DNA from: an uncultured Leifsonia sp.
GTDB taxonomy: Bacteria > Actinomycetota > Actinomycetes > Actinomycetales > Microbacteriaceae
Length of the DNA stretch: 64,000 nt
Assembly (NCBI RefSeq): GCF_945957465.1
Contig: NZ_CAMFLC010000012.1
Location: 1 to 64,000 of the forward strand
Direction of reading: 5' to 3'
The notes under the pieces are model-generated. The model was not told where the DNA came from. It did no database searches and worked only from the letters and a program-made list of their open reading frames with translations. Position 1 is the first letter of the stretch. Each line of letters opens with the position of its first letter. The position numbers were made by a program, and so were the translations under genes. This document shows positions 55,150 through 62,504 of the stretch, piece by piece.

Positions 55150-56157
55150 ATGCCGCGTCCGATCACACTGTTCACCGGCCAGTGGGCCGACCTGCCGTTC
55201 GAGGAGGTGGCCGGCCTCGCCGGCGAGTGGGGCTACGACGGTCTCGAGATCGCCTGCTGGGGTGACCATCTCGACGTGTCCCGCTGGGACGACGCCGACT
55301 ACGTGCAGTCGCGGAAGGACATCCTGGAGCGCAACGGGCTGAAGGTCTGGACGATCTCCAACCACCTCGCCGGGCAGGCCGTCTGCGACGACCCGATCGA
55401 CCAGCGGCACCGCGACATCCTGAACGACCGGGTGTGGGGCGACGGCGACCCGGAGGGCGTGCGGCAGCGCGCGGCCGAGGAGCTGAAGCTGACCGCCCGG
55501 ATGGCCGCCGCGCTCGGGGTGAAGACCGTCACCGGCTTCACCGGGTCGTCGATCTGGAAGGCCGTCGCGATGTTCCCGCCGGCCTCCGACGAGTGGATCG
55601 CCGCCGGCTACCGCGACTTCGCGGACCGCTTCCATCCGATCCTCGACGTGTTCGAGGAGGTGGGGGTGCGGTTCGCGCTGGAGGTGCACCCGTCCGAGAT
55701 CGCCTACGACTACTGGACCGCCAAGGCGACCGTGGAGGCGATCGGCCACCGCGAGAGTTTCGGCATCAACTTCGACCCGTCGCACTTCATGTGGCAGCAG
55801 CTCGACCCGGTGGCGTTCGTGCTCGACTTCGCCGACCACATCTTCCACGTGCACGTGAAGGAGTCGATCACCAACCTCGACGGCCGCAACGGCGTGCTCG
55901 GCTCGCACCTGCCCTGGGCCAACCCGCGCCGCGGCTGGACGTTCGTGTCGACCGCGCACGGCGAGGTGCCGTGGGAGCCGATCTTCCGCGCCCTCAACTT
56001 CATCGGCTACACCGGCCCGACCTCCGTCGAATGGGAGGACGCCGGAATGGACCGCCTGCAGGGGGCGCCGGAGGCGATCGCCTTCGTGCGCGAGCTCAAC
56101 GCGATCACCCCGCCCGATGCCGCCTTCGACGCGGCCTTCTCGACGAAATCCGACTGA
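55150..56157 (+). CDS. TIM-barrel sugar phosphate isomerase/epimerase-like protein
   Basis: 335 aa from the ATG at 55150, Shine-Dalgarno GAGGAGAA. Metal-site segments FALEVHPSEIAYDY (Glu), GINFDPSHFMWQQLDP (Asp), HVHVKESITNLDGRNG (His) and TSVEWEDAGMDRLQG (Glu). This subtype is regularly next to Gfo/Idh and ThuA genes in carbohydrate loci, as here: Gfo/Idh 13 bp upstream, ThuA-like overlapping downstream (TGATG). Likely isomerises a keto-sugar intermediate. Confidence 0.87.
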   Translation: MPRPITLFTGQWADLPFEEVAGLAGEWGYDGLEIACWGDHLDVSRWDDADYVQSRKDILERNGLKVWTISNHLAGQAVCDDPIDQRHRDILNDRVWGDGDPEGVRQRAAEELKLTARMAAALGVKTVTGFTGSSIWKAVAMFPPASDEWIAAGYRDFADRFHPILDVFEEVGVRFALEVHPSEIAYDYWTAKATVEAIGHRESFGINFDPSHFMWQQLDPVAFVLDFADHIFHVHVKESITNLDGRNGVLGSHLPWANPRRGWTFVSTAHGEVPWEPIFRALNFIGYTGPTSVEWEDAGMDRLQGAPEAIAFVRELNAITPPDAAFDAAFSTKSD

Positions 56158-57026
56158 TGCAGGACCTGTTGAACGTCCTCATCCTCTCGGGCCACATGAC
56201 CCGCGAGCACGACAACGAGCATCGCAGCTTCCGGCAGCACAACGTCTGGCTGACGCAGCTGCTGGAGGACACCGGGCGCTTCCGGGTGCGGGTCGTGGAG
56301 GACCCGCGCGGGCTCGGCGCGGAGATCATCGACAAATATGACGTCGTGATCGTCGTGTTCGAGGGTCGCGACGGCTACCACGAGAAGGCGGTCGGCTTCG
56401 GCGCCGAGACGGATGCCGCGCTCCTGAAGTTCGTGCACGACGACGGCAAGGGCATCGTCTGGTTCCACGGCTCGGCCGCGCAGGAGGACGACTGGGGCTA
56501 CCCGGACGAGTACAACCTCCTGCGCGGGTCGCGGATGACGGTGGCCGGCGGCCTCCGCCCACGGCCGTGGGGCGAGGCGCAGCTCGACACGGTCGAGCCG
56601 CGGCACGCGATCACCGACGGCATCAGCGCGCGCTGGACGGTCACCGGCGACGACATCCTCACCGGTGTCGAGATCCTGGACGGCGCCCAGGTGCTGCTGA
56701 CCACCTTCGACGACCTGGAGTCGTACGAGAAGGCGCCGGTCTGGCCGATGTCGCACTACCCCGTGGCCATCCCGGAGGAGGGAATCGCCGCCCTCCCGGG
56801 CATGAACACCGACCAGCCGATCGCCTGGATCAACGAGTACGGCGCCGGCCGCTCGTTCACCATCACGATCGGCCACGACATCGACACGTTCCGCCGCATC
56901 GAGTTCATCCGGATGTTCCCGCGCGGCGTCGAGTGGGCCGCCAGCGGCGAGGTCACCCTGAACGGCCCCGACCGCCGCGGCGAACGCCGCTTCCTCCCCT
57001 GGCCGTACTACAACCACGAGGGCTGA
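56157..57026 (+). CDS. ThuA-like (trehalose-utilisation-type) protein
   Basis: 289 aa, class-I glutamine-amidotransferase-like fold: LNVLILSGHMTREHDNEHRS, YDVVIVVFEGRDGYHEKAV, GIVWFHGSAAQEDDWGYPDE and FTITIGHDIDTFRRIEFIRM. ThuA/ThuB in rhizobia convert sugars through 3-keto derivatives, so a role in handling a 3-keto-sugar product fits this locus. The start overlaps the TIM-barrel stop (TGATG). Last plus-strand gene of the island before repeat copy D. Confidence 0.86.
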   Translation: MQDLLNVLILSGHMTREHDNEHRSFRQHNVWLTQLLEDTGRFRVRVVEDPRGLGAEIIDKYDVVIVVFEGRDGYHEKAVGFGAETDAALLKFVHDDGKGIVWFHGSAAQEDDWGYPDEYNLLRGSRMTVAGGLRPRPWGEAQLDTVEPRHAITDGISARWTVTGDDILTGVEILDGAQVLLTTFDDLESYEKAPVWPMSHYPVAIPEEGIAALPGMNTDQPIAWINEYGAGRSFTITIGHDIDTFRRIEFIRMFPRGVEWAASGEVTLNGPDRRGERRFLPWPYYNHEG

Positions 57027-57075
57027 CGCCCGCGCGCAGCCGCGCGCTGCGGCTGGCCGCCGCCCGCCCGCCGCC

Positions 57076-57162
57076 CGAGGGGCGCCCGAAGGGCGCGCAA
57101 ACGCCCCTAAAACCCCGTTTTAGGGGCGTCTACTCGCCCTTCGCGCGCCCCTCGGCGCGCTT
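57076..57162. repeat. Modular intergenic palindrome element, copy D (bidirectional terminator)
   Basis: Core ACGCCCCTAAAAC (57101-57113), CCC centre, then the exact complement GTTTTAGGGGCGT (57117-57129), flanked by GGGCGCCCGAAGGGCGCG and TCGCCCTTCGCGCGCC. Two 11-bp tail units. It separates the convergent ThuA-like and beta/alpha fusion genes. Confidence 0.86.
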
Positions 57163-57164
57163 GG

Positions 57165-58475
57165 CTACGCTCCGGAGAGGGCGCGCGCGGCGAGTGCGAG
57201 GTGGGCGCGGGTGAGAGGGGTGGGTGCGGCGTCCAGCCACTCGTGGCCGCCCCACTCGCTGTAGAGGGTGCCGGCGAAGCCGGTCTCCCGCAGCAGCGCG
57301 CCGAGCTCGCGCAGCGGCCGCGAGACGCGGCCGTCCGCGTCGTCCAGATCCCAGAACTTGAGGTGGAAGGCGCCGACGAGGGGGAGGATGCCGCGCAGCG
57401 GCTCGACAGGCGAGCGCCCGAACCGCACGAGCAGGTCCATGTAGAGCGCGTGCTCGGCCGGCGGGACGGCGCCCGAGCGCAGGTGCGCCACGACCGCTTC
57501 GAGTGTCTCGTGTTCCAGCCAGGCGTCGGTCAGCCGCGCCAGCAGCGCGTCGGGGACGCTCGGCGCGAGCGCCGCGAGGTAGCTGACCGGCAGGGCCGGC
57601 ATGACGAGGCTGGTGTCGACGAGGAGTCGGACCCGCCGGTCGTCGAGGGAGGCGATGTCGTCGATCGCGCCCGCGACCGGCGGTGAGTCGGGCGCCTGCT
57701 GTCCCTGCAGCTCTTCGTAGACGGTCAGGTCGAGCTCGTGGAGCACCGGCAGCAGCCTCCTCAGCACTGCCGGCCCGGCCTGGCCGATCGGGAGGCGCAC
57801 GCCCTCCGCACCCAGGGCGTGCGCGGTCCGCAACTGGGGCAGGAGGAAGGCGAACCGCTCGTCGTCGTCGCGCTTGCGTGCCGGACCGATCCAGTCGTCG
57901 AGGCTCGCGCCCACGATGCCGACCCGGCCGCCGGCTTCGGCGATCCGGTCGCGCAGCGCCTCCGCTTCGGAGGCCGCCGTCGTCGGGAACGACCGCCAGA
58001 GCTGGCCGGGTTCGAGCTCGACGATGCTCGCCACGCCTGACGTCACGATGCCGACCGCGATGTCGGTGGCCGGGCGGTCGGCGCGGATCAGCTCGGGCGT
58101 CCAGTTGAAGGCGCTCGCCGCGAGCGGCCACGGAGTGTCCGGCATGAGCTCCAGCCGCCGCTCCTCCGCGAAGTCGAGCAGGAGCGGGGCGTCCGGCCCG
58201 GCCGGCAGGTACGGGATGAGCAGGCGGAAGGACACTGTGACGGTATGACCGCCCGGCGGGAGGGTGCGGCCGACGCGCACCACGAGCCGGTCCTGCACGA
58301 ACCACCAGCCCTCGCCGCCCGGCACCTCGACCGCGCACTCGTCCCCGTCGACGCGCAGGCGCAGGTCCGAGACGCTGGAGTGCGGCAGCGAGCGGATCCA
58401 CGGCAGGCTCAGCGCGACGGCTGACCCGTCAGCGGTGGAGGTCAGGGCGTCGTCGGTCAGGATCGGCAGTGCCAT
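57165..58475 (-). CDS. Second fusion of a deglycosidase beta-like domain to a TIM barrel (diverged)
   Basis: 436 aa from the ATG at 58475 (GAAGGGG ahead); the ORF is open to 58514. Residues 1-105 are beta-subunit-like (ALSLPWIRSLPHSSVSDLRL, RLLIPYLPAGPDA). From about 130 a TIM barrel follows with VYEELQGQQAPDS (Glu), VRLLVDTSLVMPALP (Asp), GAFHLKFWDLDDADG (His) and LYSEWGGHEWLD (Glu). The PWYRSLW motif is changed to PWIRSLP, and the N-terminal half of the barrel is much altered (SFPTTAASEAEAL). Alone on the minus strand, convergent with the main operon. Function probably related, substrate likely different. Confidence 0.78.
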   Translation of the reverse strand: MALPILTDDALTSTADGSAVALSLPWIRSLPHSSVSDLRLRVDGDECAVEVPGGEGWWFVQDRLVVRVGRTLPPGGHTVTVSFRLLIPYLPAGPDAPLLLDFAEERRLELMPDTPWPLAASAFNWTPELIRADRPATDIAVGIVTSGVASIVELEPGQLWRSFPTTAASEAEALRDRIAEAGGRVGIVGASLDDWIGPARKRDDDERFAFLLPQLRTAHALGAEGVRLPIGQAGPAVLRRLLPVLHELDLTVYEELQGQQAPDSPPVAGAIDDIASLDDRRVRLLVDTSLVMPALPVSYLAALAPSVPDALLARLTDAWLEHETLEAVVAHLRSGAVPPAEHALYMDLLVRFGRSPVEPLRGILPLVGAFHLKFWDLDDADGRVSRPLRELGALLRETGFAGTLYSEWGGHEWLDAAPTPLTRAHLALAARALSGA

Positions 58476-58492
58476 GGCACCCCTTCGTGTCG

Positions 58493-58508
58493 GCTTACGA
58501 AGGTAAGC
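58493..58508. promoter_or_regulatory. Palindromic operator upstream of the minus-strand fusion gene
   Basis: GCTTACGAAGGTAAGC has perfect 6-bp arms round GAAG, 18 bp upstream of the ATG at 58475 and close to CTTAAG at 58515-58520. It suits repression of this gene. The protein that binds it is not identified; the ROK and TetR regulators of the window are candidates. Confidence 0.55.
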
Positions 58509-58555
58509 TACCAACTTAAGTCGAAAACCGAAACAAGCCGAAGAGCCTCTGGATG

Positions 58556-58656
58556 CCGAAGGGCGTCCAAACGCCCCTAAAACGCGCCTTTACGGGCGTT
58601 TACGCGCCCCTCGCTTGCCCCTCGGTCGCCCCTCGCTGCGCGCACGAGCGGGCGCG
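58556..58656. repeat. Modular intergenic palindrome element, copy E
   Basis: Diverged core: AACGCCCCTAAA (58570-58581) paired with TTTACGGGCGTT (58589-58600), one mismatch per arm, after GAAGGGCGTCC. Three tail units of CCCCTCGnnnG follow. It lies in the 450-bp stretch between the fusion gene's 5' side (58476) and the ROK 3' end (58929), which otherwise holds copy F and the 11-bp array; no gene was seen there. Confidence 0.78.
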
Positions 58657-58717
58657 AGGGCGCGAGGGCATCGAACGGGAGCCGCGGCTCGCCCGGCGAC
58701 CGCGAAGCGCCGCGCGC

Positions 58718-58774
58718 CGAAGGGCGCCTTCGCGCCCCTAAAGCGCGCTTTTAGGGGCACTAAGGCGCCCTTCG
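58718..58774. repeat. Modular intergenic palindrome element, copy F core
   Basis: A nested palindrome: CGAAGGGCGCCTT (58718-58730) pairs with AAGGCGCCCTTCG (58762-58774), and GCCCCTAAA (58734-58742) pairs with TTTAGGGGC (58750-58758). Three-base internal loops separate the arms. It is the longest hairpin of the six copies and runs directly into the expanded 11-bp array. Confidence 0.87.
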
Positions 58775-58921
58775 AGCGCCTCTCGAGCGCCCTTCGGTCG
58801 CCTCTCGAGAGCCCTTCGAGCGCCTCTCGAGCGCCCTTCGGTCGCCTCTCGAGAGCCCTTCGAGCGCCTTTCGAGCGCCCTTCGAGCGTCCAGCGAGCGA
58901 CCCTCGGTCGCCCTTCGAGCG
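58768..58921. repeat. Fourteen-unit 11-bp tandem array downstream of the ROK gene
   Basis: Units such as CCCTTCGAGCG, CCTCTCGAGCG, CCCTTCGGTCG and CCTCTCGAGAG. Four units form a 44-bp higher-order block seen twice in exact copy, followed by six less regular units. The array starts in the right arm of copy F and ends seven bases before the ROK stop codon. The other five element copies carry only two to four such units. Confidence 0.88.
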
Positions 58922-58928
58922 CCCCGCG

Positions 58929-60197
58929 TTACGCGGCCGTCCCCTTCACCCCGTCGATCGTCGGCCGACCGTCGGCGAACCAGCGCGGGAACGTCACCTC
59001 GAACAGCTCCTCGATCGCGAGTTCTGCGCCGCCTCGCAGCGGCTCCTTCTCGTCGCCGATGGAACGCACGATCGACAGGTCGCGGGTGGCGAGCGGCAAT
59101 GACAGTTCGTACACGCGCTGCCGCACCTCCGCCAGGAAGATCTCGCCGGCGGACGACACCGCCCCGCCGACCACGATCACCCCGGGATTGAACATGTTGA
59201 CGAGTGCGGCGATCGACTCGCCGATGAGCCGGGCCGACCGCTGGACCAGCGAGATGGCGAGAGCGTCGCCGTCCATCGCCGCGAGCGCGATCGCCTCCGG
59301 TGTGATCGGCTGCCCGCGCTCGACCAGGCCGGCGAGGATGCCGCCCGCGCCCGCCTCGAGCGCACGCTCGGCGTCGCGCGTGATCGCCCAGCCGGATGCC
59401 TCCGCCTCCAGGCAGCCGACCTTGCCGCACCGGCAGACCTCCGTGGAGTCGCGCACCCGGACATGCCCGATGTCGCCCGCGGCGCCGTTCGCACCGCGGT
59501 GGATGCGGCCGTGCGAGACGAGTCCGGCGCCGATTCCGCTGCCGACCTTGCAGTAGATCAGGTCGACGTTGTCGTCGCGGCGGTGGCTGCGCTCGGTGAG
59601 CGCAAGGAGGTTGACGTCGTTGTCGACCCAGACCGGCGCGGCGAAGCGCTGCTCGAAGCGGCGGCGCACATCGAAGCCGTTCCAGCCGGGCATGATGGGC
59701 GGCGCCACCGGCGACCCCGTCTCGAAGTCCACGGGCCCCGGAACACCGACGGCGACGGCCCAGACCGGCCGCTCGTCCTCGGCGGCCAGGAGCTCGTCGA
59801 TCATCGCCAGTGCCGTGTCGATCGTCTCGGCCGGTCCGCGGCTGATGTCCCACGGCCGGTGCGCCTCCGCGACGACCTCGCCGTCGAGGGAGGCCAGGCC
59901 GACCCGGATGTGGAGGGCGCCGAGCGCGCAGACGACGATCCGGCCCTGGTCGGAGCGGAAGCGAAGCGTGCGCGGGGCGCGGCCACCCGACGACGGCCCG
60001 TAGTCGCCGTCCTCGAGGAAGCCCATCTCCATCGCCGCGTCGACGCGCTGCGCCACGACGCCGCGGCCCAGTCCGGTCAGCCGGCCGATCTCGGGGCGGG
60101 TGTCGGCCTCCCCGGTGCGCACGAGGTTGACCACGCGCAGGAGGCTCATCACCTCGTCGGTCTGCGCGCCGAATCGGAGTGCGGAGTCCCTGGCCAT
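58929..60197 (-). CDS. ROK-family transcriptional regulator (NagC/XylR type)
   Basis: 422 aa from the ATG at 60197 (an in-frame GTG at 60212 is possible; GGAGG lies just before it). N-terminal winged HTH: VVNLVRTGEADTRPEIGRLT and LGRGVVAQRVDAAMEMGFL. The ROK domain shows VAVGVPGPVDFETG, VDNDVNLLALTERS and the zinc motif GHVRVRDSTEVCRCGKVGCL (Cys-x-Cys-Gly-x2-Gly-Cys). Sugar- or sugar-phosphate-responsive in relatives. Divergent from the dioxygenase operon, and immediately beside the 11-bp array. Likely controls that operon; the effector is unknown. Confidence 0.9.
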   Translation of the reverse strand: MARDSALRFGAQTDEVMSLLRVVNLVRTGEADTRPEIGRLTGLGRGVVAQRVDAAMEMGFLEDGDYGPSSGGRAPRTLRFRSDQGRIVVCALGALHIRVGLASLDGEVVAEAHRPWDISRGPAETIDTALAMIDELLAAEDERPVWAVAVGVPGPVDFETGSPVAPPIMPGWNGFDVRRRFEQRFAAPVWVDNDVNLLALTERSHRRDDNVDLIYCKVGSGIGAGLVSHGRIHRGANGAAGDIGHVRVRDSTEVCRCGKVGCLEAEASGWAITRDAERALEAGAGGILAGLVERGQPITPEAIALAAMDGDALAISLVQRSARLIGESIAALVNMFNPGVIVVGGAVSSAGEIFLAEVRQRVYELSLPLATRDLSIVRSIGDEKEPLRGGAELAIEELFEVTFPRWFADGRPTIDGVKGTAA

Positions 60198-60424
60198 GCT
60201 TGATTCTGACACAACCTCCGTTGGAAGAGGCGCGAAGGAGCCCCCACTTGCGCATCATCATCGACTTCTTGAGCAGCACTGCGACTAAAGAAGGGCCGGA
60301 TGTCGACCTAGGAAATCAGTCTCATTGATCCTCGGCATAGCCGATACGCGGTTCCCTGATGCGGGCACTCCCTCGAAAGTAGAAACCGGGCACTCACATT
60401 CCGCCCGTCTGGAAAGGATCAAGG

Positions 60425-61444
60425 ATGATCAAGCTTCTCTCCCACTTGTCTTACGTGGAGATCACGTCCCCGGATGTCGAGGCGTCCGTGAAGTTCTACG
60501 AGGAACAGGTCGGACTGACCGTCGTCGACCGCATCGACGGCTCGGTGTACCTCCGCTGCTGGGGCGACTACTACGCCTACTCGCTCGTGGTCTCGCCCGG
60601 CCCGGAGCCGACCCTCGTGACCATGGCCTGGCGCACGTCGAGCGCCGAAGCCCTCGAGGAGGCCGCCACGCGTGTCGAAGCCGCCGGCGTCGAGGGCGAG
60701 TGGCTCGACGACGTCCACGCCATCGGCCGCGCCTACCGGTTCACCGGACCGTGGGGTCACTCCATGACCTTGCACTGGGACGTCACGCGCCACCAGGCCC
60801 CCGGCCATGTCGCGTCCATCTACCCCGACCGCCCCGAGAAGCGCAGCAAGGTCGCCGGCGCCCCGCGGCAGCTCGACCACGTGACCATCGCGACCAGCGA
60901 CGTCGACGGCTTCGCCAAGTGGTACAACGACGTGCTCGGCTTCCGCATCATGGCGCGCACGGTTCTCGACGAGGCGCCGATCTCGATCTTCTCGGTGCTC
61001 ACCACCAATGAGAAGTCGCATGACCTCGGCGTCGTGCTCGACGGCTCCACCCGCGCGGGCCGCGTCAACCACTACGCGTTCTGGGTCGACACGTACGAGG
61101 AGCTGCTGATCGCCGCAGACGTGCTGATGGAGAACGGCGTGCCGATCGAGTACGGCCCCTCCATCCACGGCATCGGCGAGCAGACGTTCCTCTATTACCG
61201 CGAGCCGTCGAGCCTCCGCATCGAGCTCAACACGGGCGGGTACCGCAACTACGTGCCCGACTGGCAGCCCAACACCTGGAAGCCGTCGCTCGGGTCGAAC
61301 AACTTCTACCGCAACGGCGCCATGCCGATGTCGATGACGGAGTCGTTCCCTGCCGCCGACGGGCCGAGCGCCACCGAGGAGGGCGTGCCCGACGAGATCA
61401 AGGATGCGCTGCTCAACCCGTACGCCGTGCAGGGTCGCGGCTGA
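60425..61444 (+). CDS. Extradiol ring-cleavage dioxygenase (VOC family, catechol 2,3-dioxygenase-like)
   Basis: 339 aa, two VOC modules as in type-I extradiol dioxygenases. N-terminal module: LLSHLSYVEITSPDVEASVK. C-terminal module with the iron ligands: RQLDHVTIATSDVDG (His), GRVNHYAFWVDTYEEL (His) and SLRIELNTGGYRNYVP (Glu), then FLYYREPSS. Shine-Dalgarno AAGGATCAAGG before the ATG. The upstream 200 bp to the ROK gene contain no convincing ORF. Opens catechol-type rings between a hydroxylated and a neighbouring carbon; the native catechol is unknown. Confidence 0.9.
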   Translation: MIKLLSHLSYVEITSPDVEASVKFYEEQVGLTVVDRIDGSVYLRCWGDYYAYSLVVSPGPEPTLVTMAWRTSSAEALEEAATRVEAAGVEGEWLDDVHAIGRAYRFTGPWGHSMTLHWDVTRHQAPGHVASIYPDRPEKRSKVAGAPRQLDHVTIATSDVDGFAKWYNDVLGFRIMARTVLDEAPISIFSVLTTNEKSHDLGVVLDGSTRAGRVNHYAFWVDTYEELLIAADVLMENGVPIEYGPSIHGIGEQTFLYYREPSSLRIELNTGGYRNYVPDWQPNTWKPSLGSNNFYRNGAMPMSMTESFPAADGPSATEEGVPDEIKDALLNPYAVQGRG

Positions 61445-61446
61445 CG

Positions 61447-62457
61447 ATGGCCGCACCCAGCGAAGACCCGGCCGACCTGGACCGCACGGACCCGGAGGCC
61501 GAGATCGCGGCGCGGGCGGAGGCGTACCGCAACTGGGGCCGCTGGGGTGAGGACGACGTGCTCGGCACGCTCAACCTCATCGACTCGGCCAAGCGGGCGG
61601 ACGCCGCGACCCTCGTGCGCGAGGGCCTGGCGATCTCGCTGGCGCAGTCGTTCGACATGAACGGCCCGCAGAAGGGCTGGCGCAGGCGCACGAACCCCGT
61701 CCACACGATGCTCGACACGGGCACCGACGCCGAGCGCGGCAGTCAGGGCTTCCCGCACGGCATCGGCGGCGCCGACGACGTGATCGCGATGCCGTTGCAG
61801 TGCTCGACGCAGTGGGACGGCCTGGGCCACATCTTCGACCACGGCTACGCCTGGAACGGTCGCAGAGCGGGCGATGTCGTCACGAGCGACGGCGACCTGG
61901 TCACGGGCATCGAGCACGCGGCCTCCGCGATCGTCTCGCGCGGGGTGCTGCTCGATCTCGGGCGGCACCTCCGGCCCGGAGACGAGGAGCACGCGGGTGA
62001 GCTGGTGGACGGCTACGCGATCACCGCTGCCGACCTCCGCTCGTGCGTGGAGGCCCAGGGCCCGACGAGCACGGTGCGCACCGGAGACATCGTCCTGGTG
62101 CGCACCGGTCAACTGGCGCGGGTGCGCCGCGACGGCTGGGGCGAGTACGCGGGAGGCCCGGCTCCCGGTCTCTCGCTGACCACCGCCGGCTGGCTGCACG
62201 ACACCGGCATCGCGGCCATCGCGACCGACACGTGGGGCTTCGAGGTACGGCCGAACGAGTTCGATGTGCCGGCGTTCCAGCCGCTGCATCAGGTCGTCAT
62301 CCCGAACCTCGGGCTCACGATCGGCGAGATGTGGGACCTCGAGGAGCTCGCCGCCGAGTGCGCGCGACTCGGGAGATACGATTTCCTCCTCTCGGCTCCG
62401 CCGCTGCCGATCACGGCGGCCGTCGGCTCGCCGATCAACCCCATCGCGCTGCTGTAG
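61447..62457 (+). CDS. Cyclase-family (kynurenine-formamidase-like) hydrolase
   Basis: 336 aa of the cyclase/KynB fold (PF04199). N-terminal WGRWGEDDVLGTLNLID, then IAMPLQCSTQWDGLGHIFDH where classic members have HxGTHxD; the larger actinobacterial subfamily also shows STQWDGLGH. Further conserved IVSRGVLLDL, GDIVLVRTGQ and TDTWGFEV. Starts two bases after the dioxygenase stop, so co-translated. Likely hydrolyses or isomerises the ring-fission product. Confidence 0.87.
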   Translation: MAAPSEDPADLDRTDPEAEIAARAEAYRNWGRWGEDDVLGTLNLIDSAKRADAATLVREGLAISLAQSFDMNGPQKGWRRRTNPVHTMLDTGTDAERGSQGFPHGIGGADDVIAMPLQCSTQWDGLGHIFDHGYAWNGRRAGDVVTSDGDLVTGIEHAASAIVSRGVLLDLGRHLRPGDEEHAGELVDGYAITAADLRSCVEAQGPTSTVRTGDIVLVRTGQLARVRRDGWGEYAGGPAPGLSLTTAGWLHDTGIAAIATDTWGFEVRPNEFDVPAFQPLHQVVIPNLGLTIGEMWDLEELAAECARLGRYDFLLSAPPLPITAAVGSPINPIALL

Positions 62458-62504
62458 CGGGCTCGCCCCGCACCAGCGTCTCCGAAGAACAGAGAGGTTC
62501 TTGA

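Noticed and set aside
58768-58921. CRISPR-like array
   Set aside because: Repeat unit is 11 bp without unique spacers and no cas gene is near; it is a plain tandem array.
60213-60424. Small gene or promoter pair in the ROK/dioxygenase gap
   Set aside because: No ORF with a start and Shine-Dalgarno sequence, and TTGATC/GATACG are only 12 bp apart, too close for a promoter.
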